DNA from: Luidia sarsii
Taxonomy: Eukaryota; Echinodermata; Asteroidea; Paxillosida; Luidiidae
Length of the DNA stretch: 64,000 nucleotides
Direction of reading: 5' to 3'
Assembly (NCBI GenBank): GCA_949987565.1
Contig: OX465111.1
Span: forward strand, 18,693,508-18,757,507
Shown: positions 10,396 through 19,660 of the stretch, one piece after another
Numbering within the stretch: position 1 is the first letter of the stretch
How the letters are laid out: each line of letters starts with the position of its first letter
The notes under the pieces: model-generated
Told to the model about the DNA's origin: nothing
The model's database searches: none
The model's input: the letters and a program-made list of their open reading frames with translations, nothing else
Position numbers and translations under genes: made by a program

Positions 10396-11098
10396 TTAAA
10401 GCCCCTAAACAACATTGGTAAGATCGAAAAACAGAAATGTTCACAGATTTACATGAAACTTATAGAGTTTGAAGATGGTTATAGTAGAAACCTCTCACAG
10501 AAATATTTCTGCCTAAAATTTTGTAATTTGGGAGAAATCTAAAAAGAGATCTAAACTATTTTTCGGAACAGTACGGCGTTGAATGCTGCATTTTTGCGAA
10601 ACAAATGAAGCGGTTTTCACGATTTTCTCGAGACTCGGTTGGCGGATTGAGCTGAAATTTCCACAGGTGTGATATTTCATGCATAATTATGTTGCATCAG
10701 ACAACGTATGGATGCTATTCTGTGACCTCGACCAATGTTGGTTAAGGTCAGTCACACAGTTTGATTGCCACAGTTTGTGTGTTAAACTATTAAACATTCC
10801 AACAAAGCAATACTGCGAAGGTTTTAGCTCAAATGGTAATCTGAGAAAGTAGACAAATCCAAAGAAAAACTGTCATGGTTTTGCACCCTTCGGTAGTGTA
10901 AGAAATAGTTTATTACTCGCAATTAAAAGACGTTTTGTTGATGTTTGAGTGAAGATTTCTTGAGAAAGTACAGCATCGCAGACTGTAAGATTTCAACATG
11001 AGGATTCTGTCGTGACCATCTATAAACTGTGTAAATTAGAAGGAAATCTGTGCACATCGATGTGTTCTGATCTTCCCAATGTTGTATTGGACCTTTAA
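10396..11098. mobile_element. Composite of two TTAA-type MITEs, B2 joined to inverted B1
   Basis: The left part starts TTAAAGCCCCTAAACAACAT and follows the B2 pattern ('cacagatttacatgaaactt', 'gagactcggttggcgg', 'gacctcgaccaatgttgg'). Near 10740 it switches to a reversed B1 element ('ccacagtttgtgtgttaaac', 'atgaggattctgtcg') ending TATTGGACCTTTAA. The two meet at the shared ACCAATGTTG terminus, as expected if one inserted at, or recombined with, the end of the other. Confidence 0.75.
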
Positions 11099-11439
11099 GC
11101 TTATCTGTGGTTAGCTTAAAGATGCTTTATAGTCTGGCTTCTTTGAAAGTTTTTATTATAGAGCTTAGAAATGATGTTTCAATTCTCGCAGGGATTTTCT
11201 CAAAGGGAGATTTGTTCAACATTTTCTATTTTCTTTGCCATTATTCAAACATTTTCTGTCAGTTTTTCCTTTATTTTGTTTAGCTTGAATCTAAAAAAAA
11301 AATGCATCCACTTTGTGTGATCCTTGAACTGCCAGGTTTGCCACAATTGGTTGTTTGCTTGCGAATAAAAAAGGTGGCACAAGCAGCTACCACCTCGGCG
11401 AAGACTGGTTAACTTTTTTTGCGGGGGGGGGGGGTAAAG

Positions 11440-11482
11440 GCCACCATCTAAGAGCTGGATAGCTCAGATGGGAAGAGCGCAT
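11440..11482 (+). mobile_element. Truncated tRNA-derived SINE head
   Basis: GCTGGATAGCTCAGATGGGA (11454-11473) contains a near-perfect Pol III A box (TAGCTCAGATGG). The B-box half is absent. The preceding 'ggccaccatct' also precedes the SINE copy at 27071. Confidence 0.6.
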
Positions 11483-11528
11483 TTTCAGGAATGATTGTAC
11501 TCAGTCAAATTGTTCTTTCGGCATTACC

Positions 11529-12293
11529 ATAGCTGCCAAACATTCCTATTTTGGAGGAATCATTCCTCTTTTTTTGGTAAAAAATGTATAACTTTTTACA
11601 AGCTCTTGACATCAGAATTCGATTTTTTTGCTTGGAAATACACATGTATTCCTATGTAGTTTGCTCTGTGATACCATTTCTTTAGCAGAAGTATTCCGGT
11701 GCCTCCATGGCCGGTGCAGGCTGTGCGCTGTGGCCGTCGCCATCGACCTGACCGTCGCTTTGTCGGGGTCTGGCCAAAGGTTCAAACCGGTATGGCTAAG
11801 TCCCAAGGACAATTGGCGCCTCCTCGGCCTGGTCCGCGTTGTCACTGTCCTCACTTTCTGGAGACGAAACTATTTCCTCCGAAAAACCCTCAGAAATAAC
11901 GCTGTGCTCCTCCAAAGAACCACTGTGATCGTCGGAATCTGACATTTCGTCCGGATATATCGGTGCAGTAAAGACGTACACAAAACACACGCCTTCGGTA
12001 TTTACGTACGTACAGTTTATTAGGGGAGTGCAAGTGCCAGACTAGTCTGAGTATGTTTCCTAACTACTACGTCACACGGAAAAGACCGTATGGGGGGTCG
12101 TGACCTTTGTTTTCTGAGTTTCGGGAAGAAAGAGTCTTTGGAATATCGGCAAAATTCTCAATATTCTAATTTCGGAAAATCACAAAATAGCCCATAAATG
12201 TTATCACCAACACTTATGCTAACTGAAAACAATAAGGATTTAGAATACAAAATTCCATTACAATCGCTCCTTAAAAGATAGGTCGGCAGCTAT
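11529..12293. mobile_element. Long (765-bp) hAT-like element of the ATAGCTGCCAA family
   Basis: The ends are ATAGCTGCCAAAC and its inverse GGCAGCTAT. The 8-mer GCATTACC is present exactly on both sides (11521-11528 and 12294-12301), the duplication length typical of hAT transposons. The first ~170 bp and last ~30 bp match the short copies at 3182 and 15728; about 560 bp of extra internal DNA includes an acidic minus-strand frame. The short copies look like internal deletion derivatives of something like this one. Confidence 0.75.
11796..11990 (-). pseudogene. Acidic open frame, possible transposase N-terminal fragment
   Basis: A 64-codon minus-strand frame lies wholly inside the 765-bp hAT-like element. 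From the internal ATG it reads MSDSDDHSGSLEEHS, then SEEIVSSPESEDSDNADQAEE, then a stop after 'LGT'. An Asp/Glu/Ser-rich start is common in transposases of several superfamilies, but there is no catalytic or zinc-finger motif, and the frame closes before one could appear. A second minus frame (11612-11854) overlaps it out of phase, so a frameshift is possible. I read it as a remnant, not a working gene. Confidence 0.35.
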
Positions 12294-12359
12294 GCATTAC
12301 CATTACCAGTCACATGTAATTTCTCGCTCAACCTGTGCCCTCGTGAAGTCTCACCTGGG

Positions 12360-12865
12360 TTCTGGGTGACCCCCGCCCCCTCTCCCCATCATCCATTGGT
12401 TTTGTCAACCTGCGTTCTCCTGGCTCCAGTGTACTCTCACCTTCATGGCGAAACCGTGATCTTCTTTTTTTACCATGGGCTATTCAGATTTATAACTCAA
12501 CGTTCACTGGATAGTTTTTATGGTTTTTACTTCTTCCAAATACCCGGGATAAGTTGCTTTTAGCTTTGTCTTACTTTCAACTTATTTCATACAAACTCTA
12601 TTCACACCCTCCCTACACTACCCTACCCTATTCCATTATTATATGTCTTCCATTATCCCACCCTCTCCTGAAGTTTTTGTGAATGTATAGCAATAACTGT
12701 GTTTTGTATATGTACATAATTATTATGATATTTGTTTCTGTCTTATTATGTTTTTGTGTATTTCCTAAATTATTGTATGAATAGATATAATTAAACTGTG
12801 AACTGGGAAAACAATTTTCATGCTGTTTGCAGCATGACAATAAAGAAATCTATTTATCTATCCTG
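12360..12865 (+). mobile_element. Probable 3' tail of a non-LTR retrotransposon
   Basis: AT-rich DNA without a frame ends in 'gcagcatgacaataaagaaa' followed by TCTATTTATCTATC. A short stem-loop, an AATAAA (12839-12844) and a terminal microsatellite-like tail are typical of 5'-truncated LINE copies. No reverse transcriptase frame remains, so the clade cannot be named. Confidence 0.4.
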
Positions 12866-13530
12866 TATACGGTTCTTGCCTTTTCCAATTTGGGCTCGAA
12901 ATGCCCCAAGGATGGAGCTGATTTTTTCCTCCCAACGGGCCTGGCAATAATGAGGGTACAAAGGATATTAAACTGAGGGGCTTGGGCCCTGATGGGAGCC
13001 TGGGCCAGTCAGCCGGGGCAAAGAGGAATGTAATATTTGGCATCGGGTCCCCCCTACCCTCTACCCCCTTCCCCCTTCCCTGCCTTCCCTCCTCTCCCAG
13101 TTCCCGGGATTTTGCCGTGACGAATTACCGCGCGGGGCCCTGCACTGGAGCTTGGATTACGGGTCATTAACGGATGGAAGTTGATGGCCAGATTTCGGTG
13201 GGGGACGGCGATGATTTACGACCCTCTTGCCAAAAGAAAATCTCCACTGATCCCAAGCGCTGAGCATGAGGGTTGAATGGTTCAGCCCCCTGTACTCTCT
13301 GCCTCTCGGCATCCACACATGCAATGTACACAGTTGACTTTCTGTCCCACATTTGATGGTTTACTTTCCGCCTCATATATTTTGTACACGGGTTGATTTT
13401 ACGATCCCAATGCGTCATACACCAGTGCCTTTCAATGATCAATCCACTACAATGTGCAGTGAACTCTCTGTCTCCTATTGTTGACGCACATACATTATGT
13501 ACAGTGAACTTTATAATATTATAACATTCT
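12866..13530. other. Intronic DNA, no recognised element
   Basis: Only a CT-rich patch at 13050-13100 stands out. No transposon ends or coding signals are recognised. Confidence 0.35.
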
Positions 13531-13536
13531 TATGTG

Positions 13537-13685
13537 ATATACAAAAATGTTGCAAACTGCTTACTGACTAAAATTACCAAAATGCAAATCTTATAATTTA
13601 GTGGGCCTGACGTCTCGATCCTAGCAGGACCTTTCTCTGCCTTTGAGAAAGTTCCTGCTAGGATCGAAACGTCAGGCCAACATTC
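13537..13685. mobile_element. Foldback element with paired hammerhead-like cores
   Basis: It begins 'tgatatacaaaaatgttgca', 'ctgcttactgac', 'taaaattaccaaaatgcaaa', then GGGCCTGACGTCTCGATCC (minus core, 13606-13640) and immediately a plus core (13640-13678). The two face each other as an inverted repeat around GCC. The right flank present in the complete copies is cut off here. Confidence 0.8.
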
Positions 13686-14108
13686 TTATGTATTACAATC
13701 CATTATTAACCCCTTATTCTTTGCATAAAGTTCACTTTCAAGTGCACAAACTTTATACATACGGGTACATTCATATTCTCTGTACATAGTTGGTTAAATA
13801 GCACATATTGGACCTATACATGTACGTGTCCCATTTGTTGTGCATAGTTAGTTATGTATACTGCAGACTAGTCCCATTCCATGCGCACAGTTAGTTATGT
13901 ACACACCATTTGGCACAAATCCAAATTTCGACCTGACAAATTTTGTCGAAGTCACTTTACTCAAGTGGAAGTAAATACCAGTATCAGACATGCTGTGAAC
14001 TTTCAGTGCTTGGAATGTTGCCATTTTCATGAAAAGTGGAATTTTGTATGAATTTCCAACAGTCGTTTTAAAACGACTTTTGGGAGAATAAAAACATGCT
14101 TACCAGCC

Positions 14109-14429
14109 TTAAAACCCCTACACACCATTTGCACAAATCCAACATGGTCCATTTGCAATTACCGACGACTGTTTCGTGATTTACTCACAATTTTCCGGTT
14201 TATATGCACGGTGGCGCTATTGAAAATTCTGCTAGGTGCATTTTACGATCCTGGAAGCTGACACGGTTATATGAAAAAAAATGAGCCAGTTTTTCACCAT
14301 TTTCTCGCGACATGGTCGACGGATTGAGTTGAAACTTTCACGGGTATGTTATTCCATGCATATGCTGGATTGGACAAAGTATGGACGCGTTTCTATGAGA
14401 CCTTTACCAATGGTGTGTAGGGGTTTTAA
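14109..14429. mobile_element. TTAA-flanked MITE, B3 subfamily
   Basis: TTAA at 14109-14112 is followed by AACCCCTACACACCATTTG, and the right end is CCAATGGTGTGTAGGGGTT followed by TTAA at 14426-14429. The interior has 'tttctcgcgacatggtcgac' and 'ggattgagttgaaactttca'. A truncated relative lies at 54297. Confidence 0.75.
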
Positions 14430-14513
14430 TAAAAGGATGGTAGAATTAACACGAGACCCTTGTTCAACATTCACAGCACTTGTTTTTCAAACAAATCTTT
14501 CTTTGGTTGATAG

Positions 14514-14651
14514 GTAAAAGGGAGTACAGCAAGCAGGAGCGGATGCGTCACGTATCCACAGCCGAACCACCGCTGGTACTCAGCACCCAGTACAAGTCAT
14601 TCAGAATCAACATGCTGCAGAGACTGCGACCAACGATGGAGATACAGCTAG
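14514..14651 (+). CDS. MAPKAP1: SIN1 (MAPKAP1), coding exon B: linker and start of the PH domain
   Basis: After the split Ser codon (A from the previous exon plus GT), 45 codons include EYSKQERMRH, then QYKSFRINMLQRLRPTMEIQL. The second part aligns with the vertebrate stretch around '[21 protein letters not shown]', the first strands of the PH domain that binds phosphoinositides and restrains mTORC2. The preceding linker differs from vertebrates, as expected. The acceptor is GGTTGATAG|GT and the donor CTAG|GTCAGT (GT at 14652-14653), again phase 1. The upstream intron is 10.9 kb and the downstream one 2.26 kb. Confidence 0.93.
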   Translation, partial: VKGSTASRSGCVTYPQPNHRWYSAPSTSHSESTCCRDCDQRWRYS

Positions 14652-15059
14652 GTCAGTCTGGCCGCGGACTCCTTCTCTCGATTACCATTACCGCGACGCA
14701 CCTCAGTATATAGGTAGCGGAGACCGGCCCAATTCCCGACCCGCCGCCAGACCGTTTTGTTTCAGCGGTTCTAGGAACAAAGTCTTGAGTGTTCATTAAA
14801 ACAGTGAGCAAGAAGTTAATGTTTGGTAGAAATTGGTCAAGTAGTCGGGGAGATTGTGAAGGATCTCTCGGTCCCTGGTCGTAACCAGCTTAGACGGAGG
14901 CAGCCCCAGCCCCAAATCCAATCAGGCCCTGATTGATCTTTTCTAGCATGCAGAGTTAAAAGTCCATGAAATATCTGGCCAGAACTAAGACGGGCGAATG
15001 CGTCTAAGTGGACTCGATTTTATGTAGGTTGACGACAGAAGCAAAGGCCTTTTCACCTT

Positions 15060-15312
15060 CTCTCTCTGTCTGTCTCTCTTCCTCTCCCCTTCTCCCCCTC
15101 TCCCTCTGTGTCTCTCTCTCTGTCTCTCTCTCTGTCTCTCTCTGTCTGTCTGTCTCTCTGTCTGTCTCTCTCTGTCTCTGTCTCTCTCTGTCTGTCTCTG
15201 TCTCTGTCTATCTCCCTCCCTCTCCCTCTCCCCCCTCTCTCTCTATCTCTCTCACCCTCTCTCTCTCTCTCTCTTCCTCTCTCTCTCCACCTCTATCTCT
15301 CTCATCTTCAAG
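15060..15312. repeat. CT-rich simple repeat
   Basis: (TCTCTG)n, (TCTG)n and (TC)n blocks run for ~250 bp. Long Ser/Leu-rich frames here are translations of the repeat. Confidence 0.9.
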
Positions 15313-15727
15313 GCAATTTGCTGTGGCCAACCAGCTCTTTGTAAGTTTACTGAAAATGGCCCTCTTTGGCTTCTTCAAACCTGTATTTAAACACTAATCC
15401 TACCAGAGCCTTCAAATTACCATGGCAATGTTTAATTTTGGAAGTTTAAGGGCTAATGAACATACTATCAGTGTGGCCTATCTGAGATATTTAGTGTCAG
15501 TGATTTCACAGAACATGTAATTTTTGGGGAAGGATAGTTGAACTGAAAGGTTTAATATATATAAAGACACATCAAGGCTTGGGTCTTACCTCGGAGGGCA
15601 GACTCCAGACCTCGGTGAAGATGGGAAAGATAGTTCTCTTAGTCCAACTGACAAATAATCACAATGTAAGGATTAGAACCTGTAACACAGAGATCCTGTT
15701 CCCGCGAAACTTCTGCATTTAAATAAC
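15313..15727. other. Intronic DNA, no recognised element
   Basis: Short segment between a simple repeat and a nested transposon; no element or coding signal is recognised. Confidence 0.35.
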
Positions 15728-16224
15728 ATAGCTGCCAACCATTCCTATTTGGGAGGAATCATTTCTTTTCTTTGGTAAAAAAAATATCACATTCTCTTGA
15801 CAACAGATGCCGATTTTTTGATTGGAAATACACATGTATCCCTATGTAGTTAATACAAAATCTTAAAATTTAGTGGGCCTGACGTTTCGATCCTAGTAGG
15901 ACCTTTCTCAAAGGCAGAGAAAGGTCCTGCTAGGATCGAAACGTCAGGCCCACTAAATGTTAAGATTTACATTTTGGTAATTTTAGTCAGTAAGCAGTTT
16001 GCAACATTTTTGTATATCACCTTAATACAAAAACTGTTGCCAACTGCTCAGACTAAAATGACCTGCAATACACAAATCTCAAAAATTAGAGGGCCTGACG
16101 TTTCGATCCTAGCAGGACCTTTCTCAAAGGCAAAGTGACGTATTCCTATGTAGTTTGCTCTGGGATTCCTCTTCTTTTAACGGAAGCATTCCTTAATTTC
16201 CTTTAAGATATGTTGGCAGCTATG
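15728..16224. mobile_element. ATAGCTGCCAACC MITE split by a foldback insertion
   Basis: The left half is 15728-15851 (ATAGCTGCCAACCATTCC to 'ccctatgtagtt'). The right half is 16141-16224 ('tattcctatgtagtttgctc' to TGTTGGCAGCTAT). The flanking 8-mers TAAATAAC and GAAGTAAC agree at 6 of 8 positions, consistent with an old 8-bp duplication. The halves are separated by a 289-bp insert carrying three hammerhead-like cores. Confidence 0.8.
15852..16140. mobile_element. Foldback insert with three hammerhead-like cores
   Basis: A minus core (15878-15918) and a plus core (15922-15953) form a near-perfect inverted repeat. The usual 'cagtaagcagtttgcaac' flank follows, then 'aatacaaaaactgttgcc' and a second minus core (16090-16132). 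The 15-mers at 15837-15851 and 16141-16155 (TATCCCTATGTAGTT and TATTCCTATGTAGTT) differ at one base and bracket the insert. Confidence 0.75.
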
Positions 16225-16580
16225 AAGTAACAATTAATACTAGGCGCTGGGGTTTCGCTATGCAGTGGCCCATAGGCCTACCAGCCACACGGATAAGATT
16301 GACGTTTCTCTTCACGATTTACACACATCCACATTATGGTCTAGAGTAATTTCTCATTGATTAGGCTCACTTGTGACGCACTTAGAGACTAATCCATTGG
16401 GAAGATTACAGGGGCTCCCATAGCAACAGCTACTTCATCGGAGGGGGTACAATCTTGGTACAAGCTTTTACAAAGATGGGACGTTTTGGAACTCACGGCG
16501 AAGGATCCGTCAAACCAACAATACATTCAAACTTCACAGTCATAGATATAACATGATGTTTTGCGTCGAGGAGAATGTAA

Positions 16581-16817
16581 TTCAATGAGGGTTTGCCCTT
16601 GCTCGACGTGATAAGCACTGAGTGCTCAGTGCTTTGCCCGATGCCTGATAAAAAAATATTTCAGGCAACTTGGGCGGGATTCGAACCCGCGACTTCTGAA
16701 TTCTAGTACTAGAATCCCGCCCGAGCTGCCTGATTTTTTTCTTCTTCAGGCATCGGGCAAAGCACTGAGCATTCAGTGTTTATCACGCGCGTCGAGCAAG
16801 GGCAAAACCTCATTGAA
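16581..16817. mobile_element. Foldback repeat with a tRNA-like T arm
   Basis: Arms of ~100 bp: TTCAATGAGGGTTTGCCCTT, 'gctcgacgtgataagcac', 'gctttgcccgatgcctga' at the left are mirrored at 16741-16817. The middle holds GGGCGGGATTCGAACCCGCG, which on the minus strand reads like a tRNA T arm with B box (GGGTTCGAATCCC). A partial copy is at 37670-37760. Confidence 0.7.
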
Positions 16818-16915
16818 TGAAACTTCACAGCGATTGCGTTGCATCTAGGTCTGGTGCCTAGTTTCCCCACTGGAGCCTTATATTTCACATAGAATCCCTC
16901 TTCCCTCTTCCACAG

Positions 16916-17059
16916 GTGTGTCGGGGGACAAGATCGAGATCGACCCGGTCTCCCAGCCCAAGACCACGGCGGCCAAGTTCTGGAGCAGCAAGCAGAAGGC
17001 GGTCTCCATCGATACAGACCGCCTTGCCGCCTGCGCTATCACCGACGAGAAACCCTCGG
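16916..17059 (+). CDS. MAPKAP1: SIN1 (MAPKAP1), coding exon C: PH domain core
   Basis: After the split Gly codon (G plus GT), the exon encodes VSGDKIEIDPVSQPK, then AAKFWSSKQKAVSIDTD, then LAACAITDEKPS. It aligns with the vertebrate PH-domain stretch containing 'SGDKVEIDPV' and 'KFWIKQKPISIDSD', the best-conserved block in the window. The SKQK basic patch sits where the human protein has basic residues implicated in phosphoinositide binding. The acceptor is CTTCCACAG|GT and the donor TCGG|GTGAGT (GT at 17060-17061), phase 1. The downstream intron is 9.28 kb. Confidence 0.95.
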
Positions 17060-17107
17060 GTGAGTAAGGATGGTGTCAGAAGTTAGTCGTTGATTTTTGT
17101 TAAGTCT

Positions 17108-17300
17108 TTGAAAAAATTGGCAAGGAAAACTTTGACCGGACCGGGACTTGGACCCGAGACCTCTGGATTAACGTAACAGTGCTCTTCCATCTGAGCTATC
17201 CAGGTCTAGTGTTCAAGTCCCGATCCAGTCAAAGTTTTCTTTGCCAATTTTTCAAATTGTTCAAAAGTTCCCAGTCAGTTTTTCCTTGGTTTGTTTGAGT
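17108..17300. mobile_element. Two SINE fragments in inverted orientation
   Basis: 17108-17208 is a minus-strand tRNA-derived SINE head: CCGGGACTTGGACCCGAGAC is an inverted B box and CATCTGAGCTATCCA an inverted A box. From 17210 the plus-strand body resumes at the B box (TTCAAGTCCCGATCCAGTC) with the tail 'aaagttttctttgccaat' and 'agttcccagtcagttttt'. The layout could fold back on itself. Confidence 0.75.
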
Positions 17301-18076
17301 TTTGTTCTTGTTTTATTTAGCGAACCATCCCTAACCATAGAATGGATTACTCCAGCGCGCCAACTATAATGTTTTGACTTTCGCGCGCTGTCTTCGTAGC
17401 CAATTGTAGGACGCGCTTTCCGTTTCCTAGGCATTATGCAAATTCACCGGCCATGGTTATTGTCATGTATTGTTGTTTGAAATGTCCGGCTGTTGAAGGA
17501 ATGTCCTGTTGTTGTTGATTTGGGGAGTGTGTACGACATTGAATGTGTGTACATGTATGAGACACAACCCTGTTGGGTTCCGATCTGTGAGCATGGTGTG
17601 GGCGCACATAACGTGGGTTGTGGGGTACCGGAACAATGGGTGGGTACTTAGAACAATGGGACCACTCCTTGTGGGGTACTTTTTTGGTACCCCATAAGGT
17701 TTTCACGAAACTGGTTATTTGGAATTAACTCAAAAAGGAGGAATTTCCGAGGTATGTTTATTCGTCGCAAATATAACTGTTTTATATAAGGGACGTTCGC
17801 TAGAAATTTCAGCCTAGGAAAGTGATTCTGGTTCGAAAGGGAGTGATTTGATTTTTTTTCTGGGAGCGTTTTTTTTTTAGTACACGAGAACAAAGGGAAT
17901 ACCCCACAAGTACATGTATACGCGTGTACGGTTGTGTGATCGAGAGAGTGCTAGTGACCAGTACCATCTTCCGTGAGGTCCCCGACGCAGCAGGTGAAGA
18001 ACGACCGGCGAACTGCAGTCCTGATACGAGCTGAATCGGCTTCAGCCTAATCACAGCCAAGCCCGATCCCTCAGTT
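17301..18076. other. Intronic DNA, no recognised element
   Basis: No transposon ends or RNA genes are recognised. Frames at 17434-17706 (-) and 17809-18096 (-) lack recognisable content. Confidence 0.35.
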
Positions 18077-18630
18077 AACCTTTTCGACGTCCGCAAAGCA
18101 TCATGGGTATAGATGACAAACTCGCCGTCTTTTTATCGCACAACTCTATGGCAAAGCACTTAAGTTCGTGATTTGTTTATTTTTTTTCTCTAAAAACTAG
18201 ATGGAGTTCAGAAATGGAACTCACACAGAATTTTTGTCAAGATACCAGCTACAATATATATTTTTTGTTGAAACGTTCAGTGGGTAGTTTCGGAGAAATC
18301 AGTGAAAATTCACTTGGTGACTGAATGGCAAACGCGGTTCGCGCATGCAGCTGCGCGCATGCGTACACAGCGCGCCGCTAACCGTATGCGGTCACCGCGT
18401 TGCCATCCAGTCACCAACGGAATCCCCACTAATTTCTCCGAAACTACCCGCTCAACGATTCAACAAAAAATATATATTGTTGCTGGTATCTAGACAAAAA
18501 ATCTGTGTGAGTTTCATTTCTAAACTCCATCTAGTTTTTGGAGAAAAAAAATAAACAAATCACGAACTTAAGTGCTTTCCCATAGAGTTGTCATCGATAC
18601 CCATGATGCTTTGCGAACGTCGAAAAGGTT
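18077..18630. mobile_element. 554-bp near-perfect palindrome (foldback transposon)
   Basis: The left arm starts AACCTTTTCGACGTCCGCAA and the right arm ends with its inverse (TTTGCGAACGTCGAAAAGGTT, 18610-18630). Matching inner blocks include 'catcatgggtatagatgaca', 'cacttaagttcgtgatttg', 'aactagatggagtt', 'gtttcggagaaat' and 'ttggtgactgaatggc'. Arms are ~240-260 bp around a GC-rich centre near 18340-18390. It has no coding capacity. A transcript crossing it would form a long hairpin. Confidence 0.85.
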
Positions 18631-19259
18631 TTTTTTGGTCCCCAACATCATATTGGCAGCACTTGTTCTGGACAAAGACAGACGTACGGTGGACGAGGAA
18701 ATCTTGGCAAGCAATAAGAATTGGTCCCGTCAGCGGTATACAAGCCGCCTTTGATTTCACCTCCTCCTGTCCACCACTCTTCCTAGAGTGACAAGCGGGG
18801 AAAACACTGTCCGGTGTTAGGGACTATAGGGGCAGGTCGTTGTTGCACTACTGACTACCTCGGATGTTTGGAATCAAACCCTCTACCCCTTGTCCGTCAG
18901 TCTGAAGGGTCAGTGTGGTCTGTCTGTATTAAGTAACAAGATTGAATAACTTCTTGGTCCAGTACAACTTGTCATCCCCCAACCCCCCACCCCATCATCC
19001 CAATCACCACCCACACGCTCAGATTGTCAGACGCCCTGAAAATCAAGACAAACATTCGGTGGGGGAGTATCTTTGGAGGATAAGTTTTTTTGCAACCAAG
19101 ACGCATTCTGGTATGAATCTGTGCCGACTCCAGATGCTAGGTAAACCGGTGTTTTCCTGTGCAGTATTGGACTGCAAGTAGATTGGACTGAAAAAAAAGC
19201 AACAGAAATGCTGGCCAGATAGGCAATCCAACTGCCCACATTCTCGAGGCTCTGCTGAA
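18631..19259. other. Intronic DNA, no recognised element
   Basis: No transposon termini, tRNA-like boxes or meaningful frames are found. A C/A-rich patch lies at 18975-19020. Confidence 0.35.
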
Positions 19260-19660
19260 AATTTGACAAAAATGACCAAAATGCGAATAATTATCCAAAA
19301 AAAGTTGGCGTGATGTTCCGATCCTAGCAGGACCTTTCCCAAACACATGATGGTAATGTGTTGGGAGTATGAGATTTCGTCAGATGTCAAGTGAACAGTG
19401 TCATTCGATCCTAGGAACAGAACATCAGGCCCTCCTAATTTTTCATTTCAAAATGTTTTTCTCAAAGACTCTGCCTTTGAGAAAGGTCCTGCTAGGATCG
19501 AAACGTCAGGCCCACTAAATTTTAAGATTTGCATTTTGGTAATTTTAGTCAGTAAGCAGTTTGCAAAATTTGTTGTTTATCAAAATGCAATAATATGCAA
19601 AAGCGTTGCAATCTGATGTTTCGATCCTAGGATCGAAACGTCAGGCCCTCCTAATATTTC
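19260..19660. mobile_element. Cluster of hammerhead-like repeat fragments
   Basis: A diverged minus core is at 19308-19345 and a partial plus core at 19403-19435. A good plus core with flanks is at 19466-19580 ('ctgcctttgagaaaggtcc', 'ggatcgaaacgtcaggccc', then 'tcagtaagcagtttgc'). At 19619-19655 a plus and a minus end meet in a short palindrome (TTTCGATCCTAGGATCGAAA). Confidence 0.75.
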
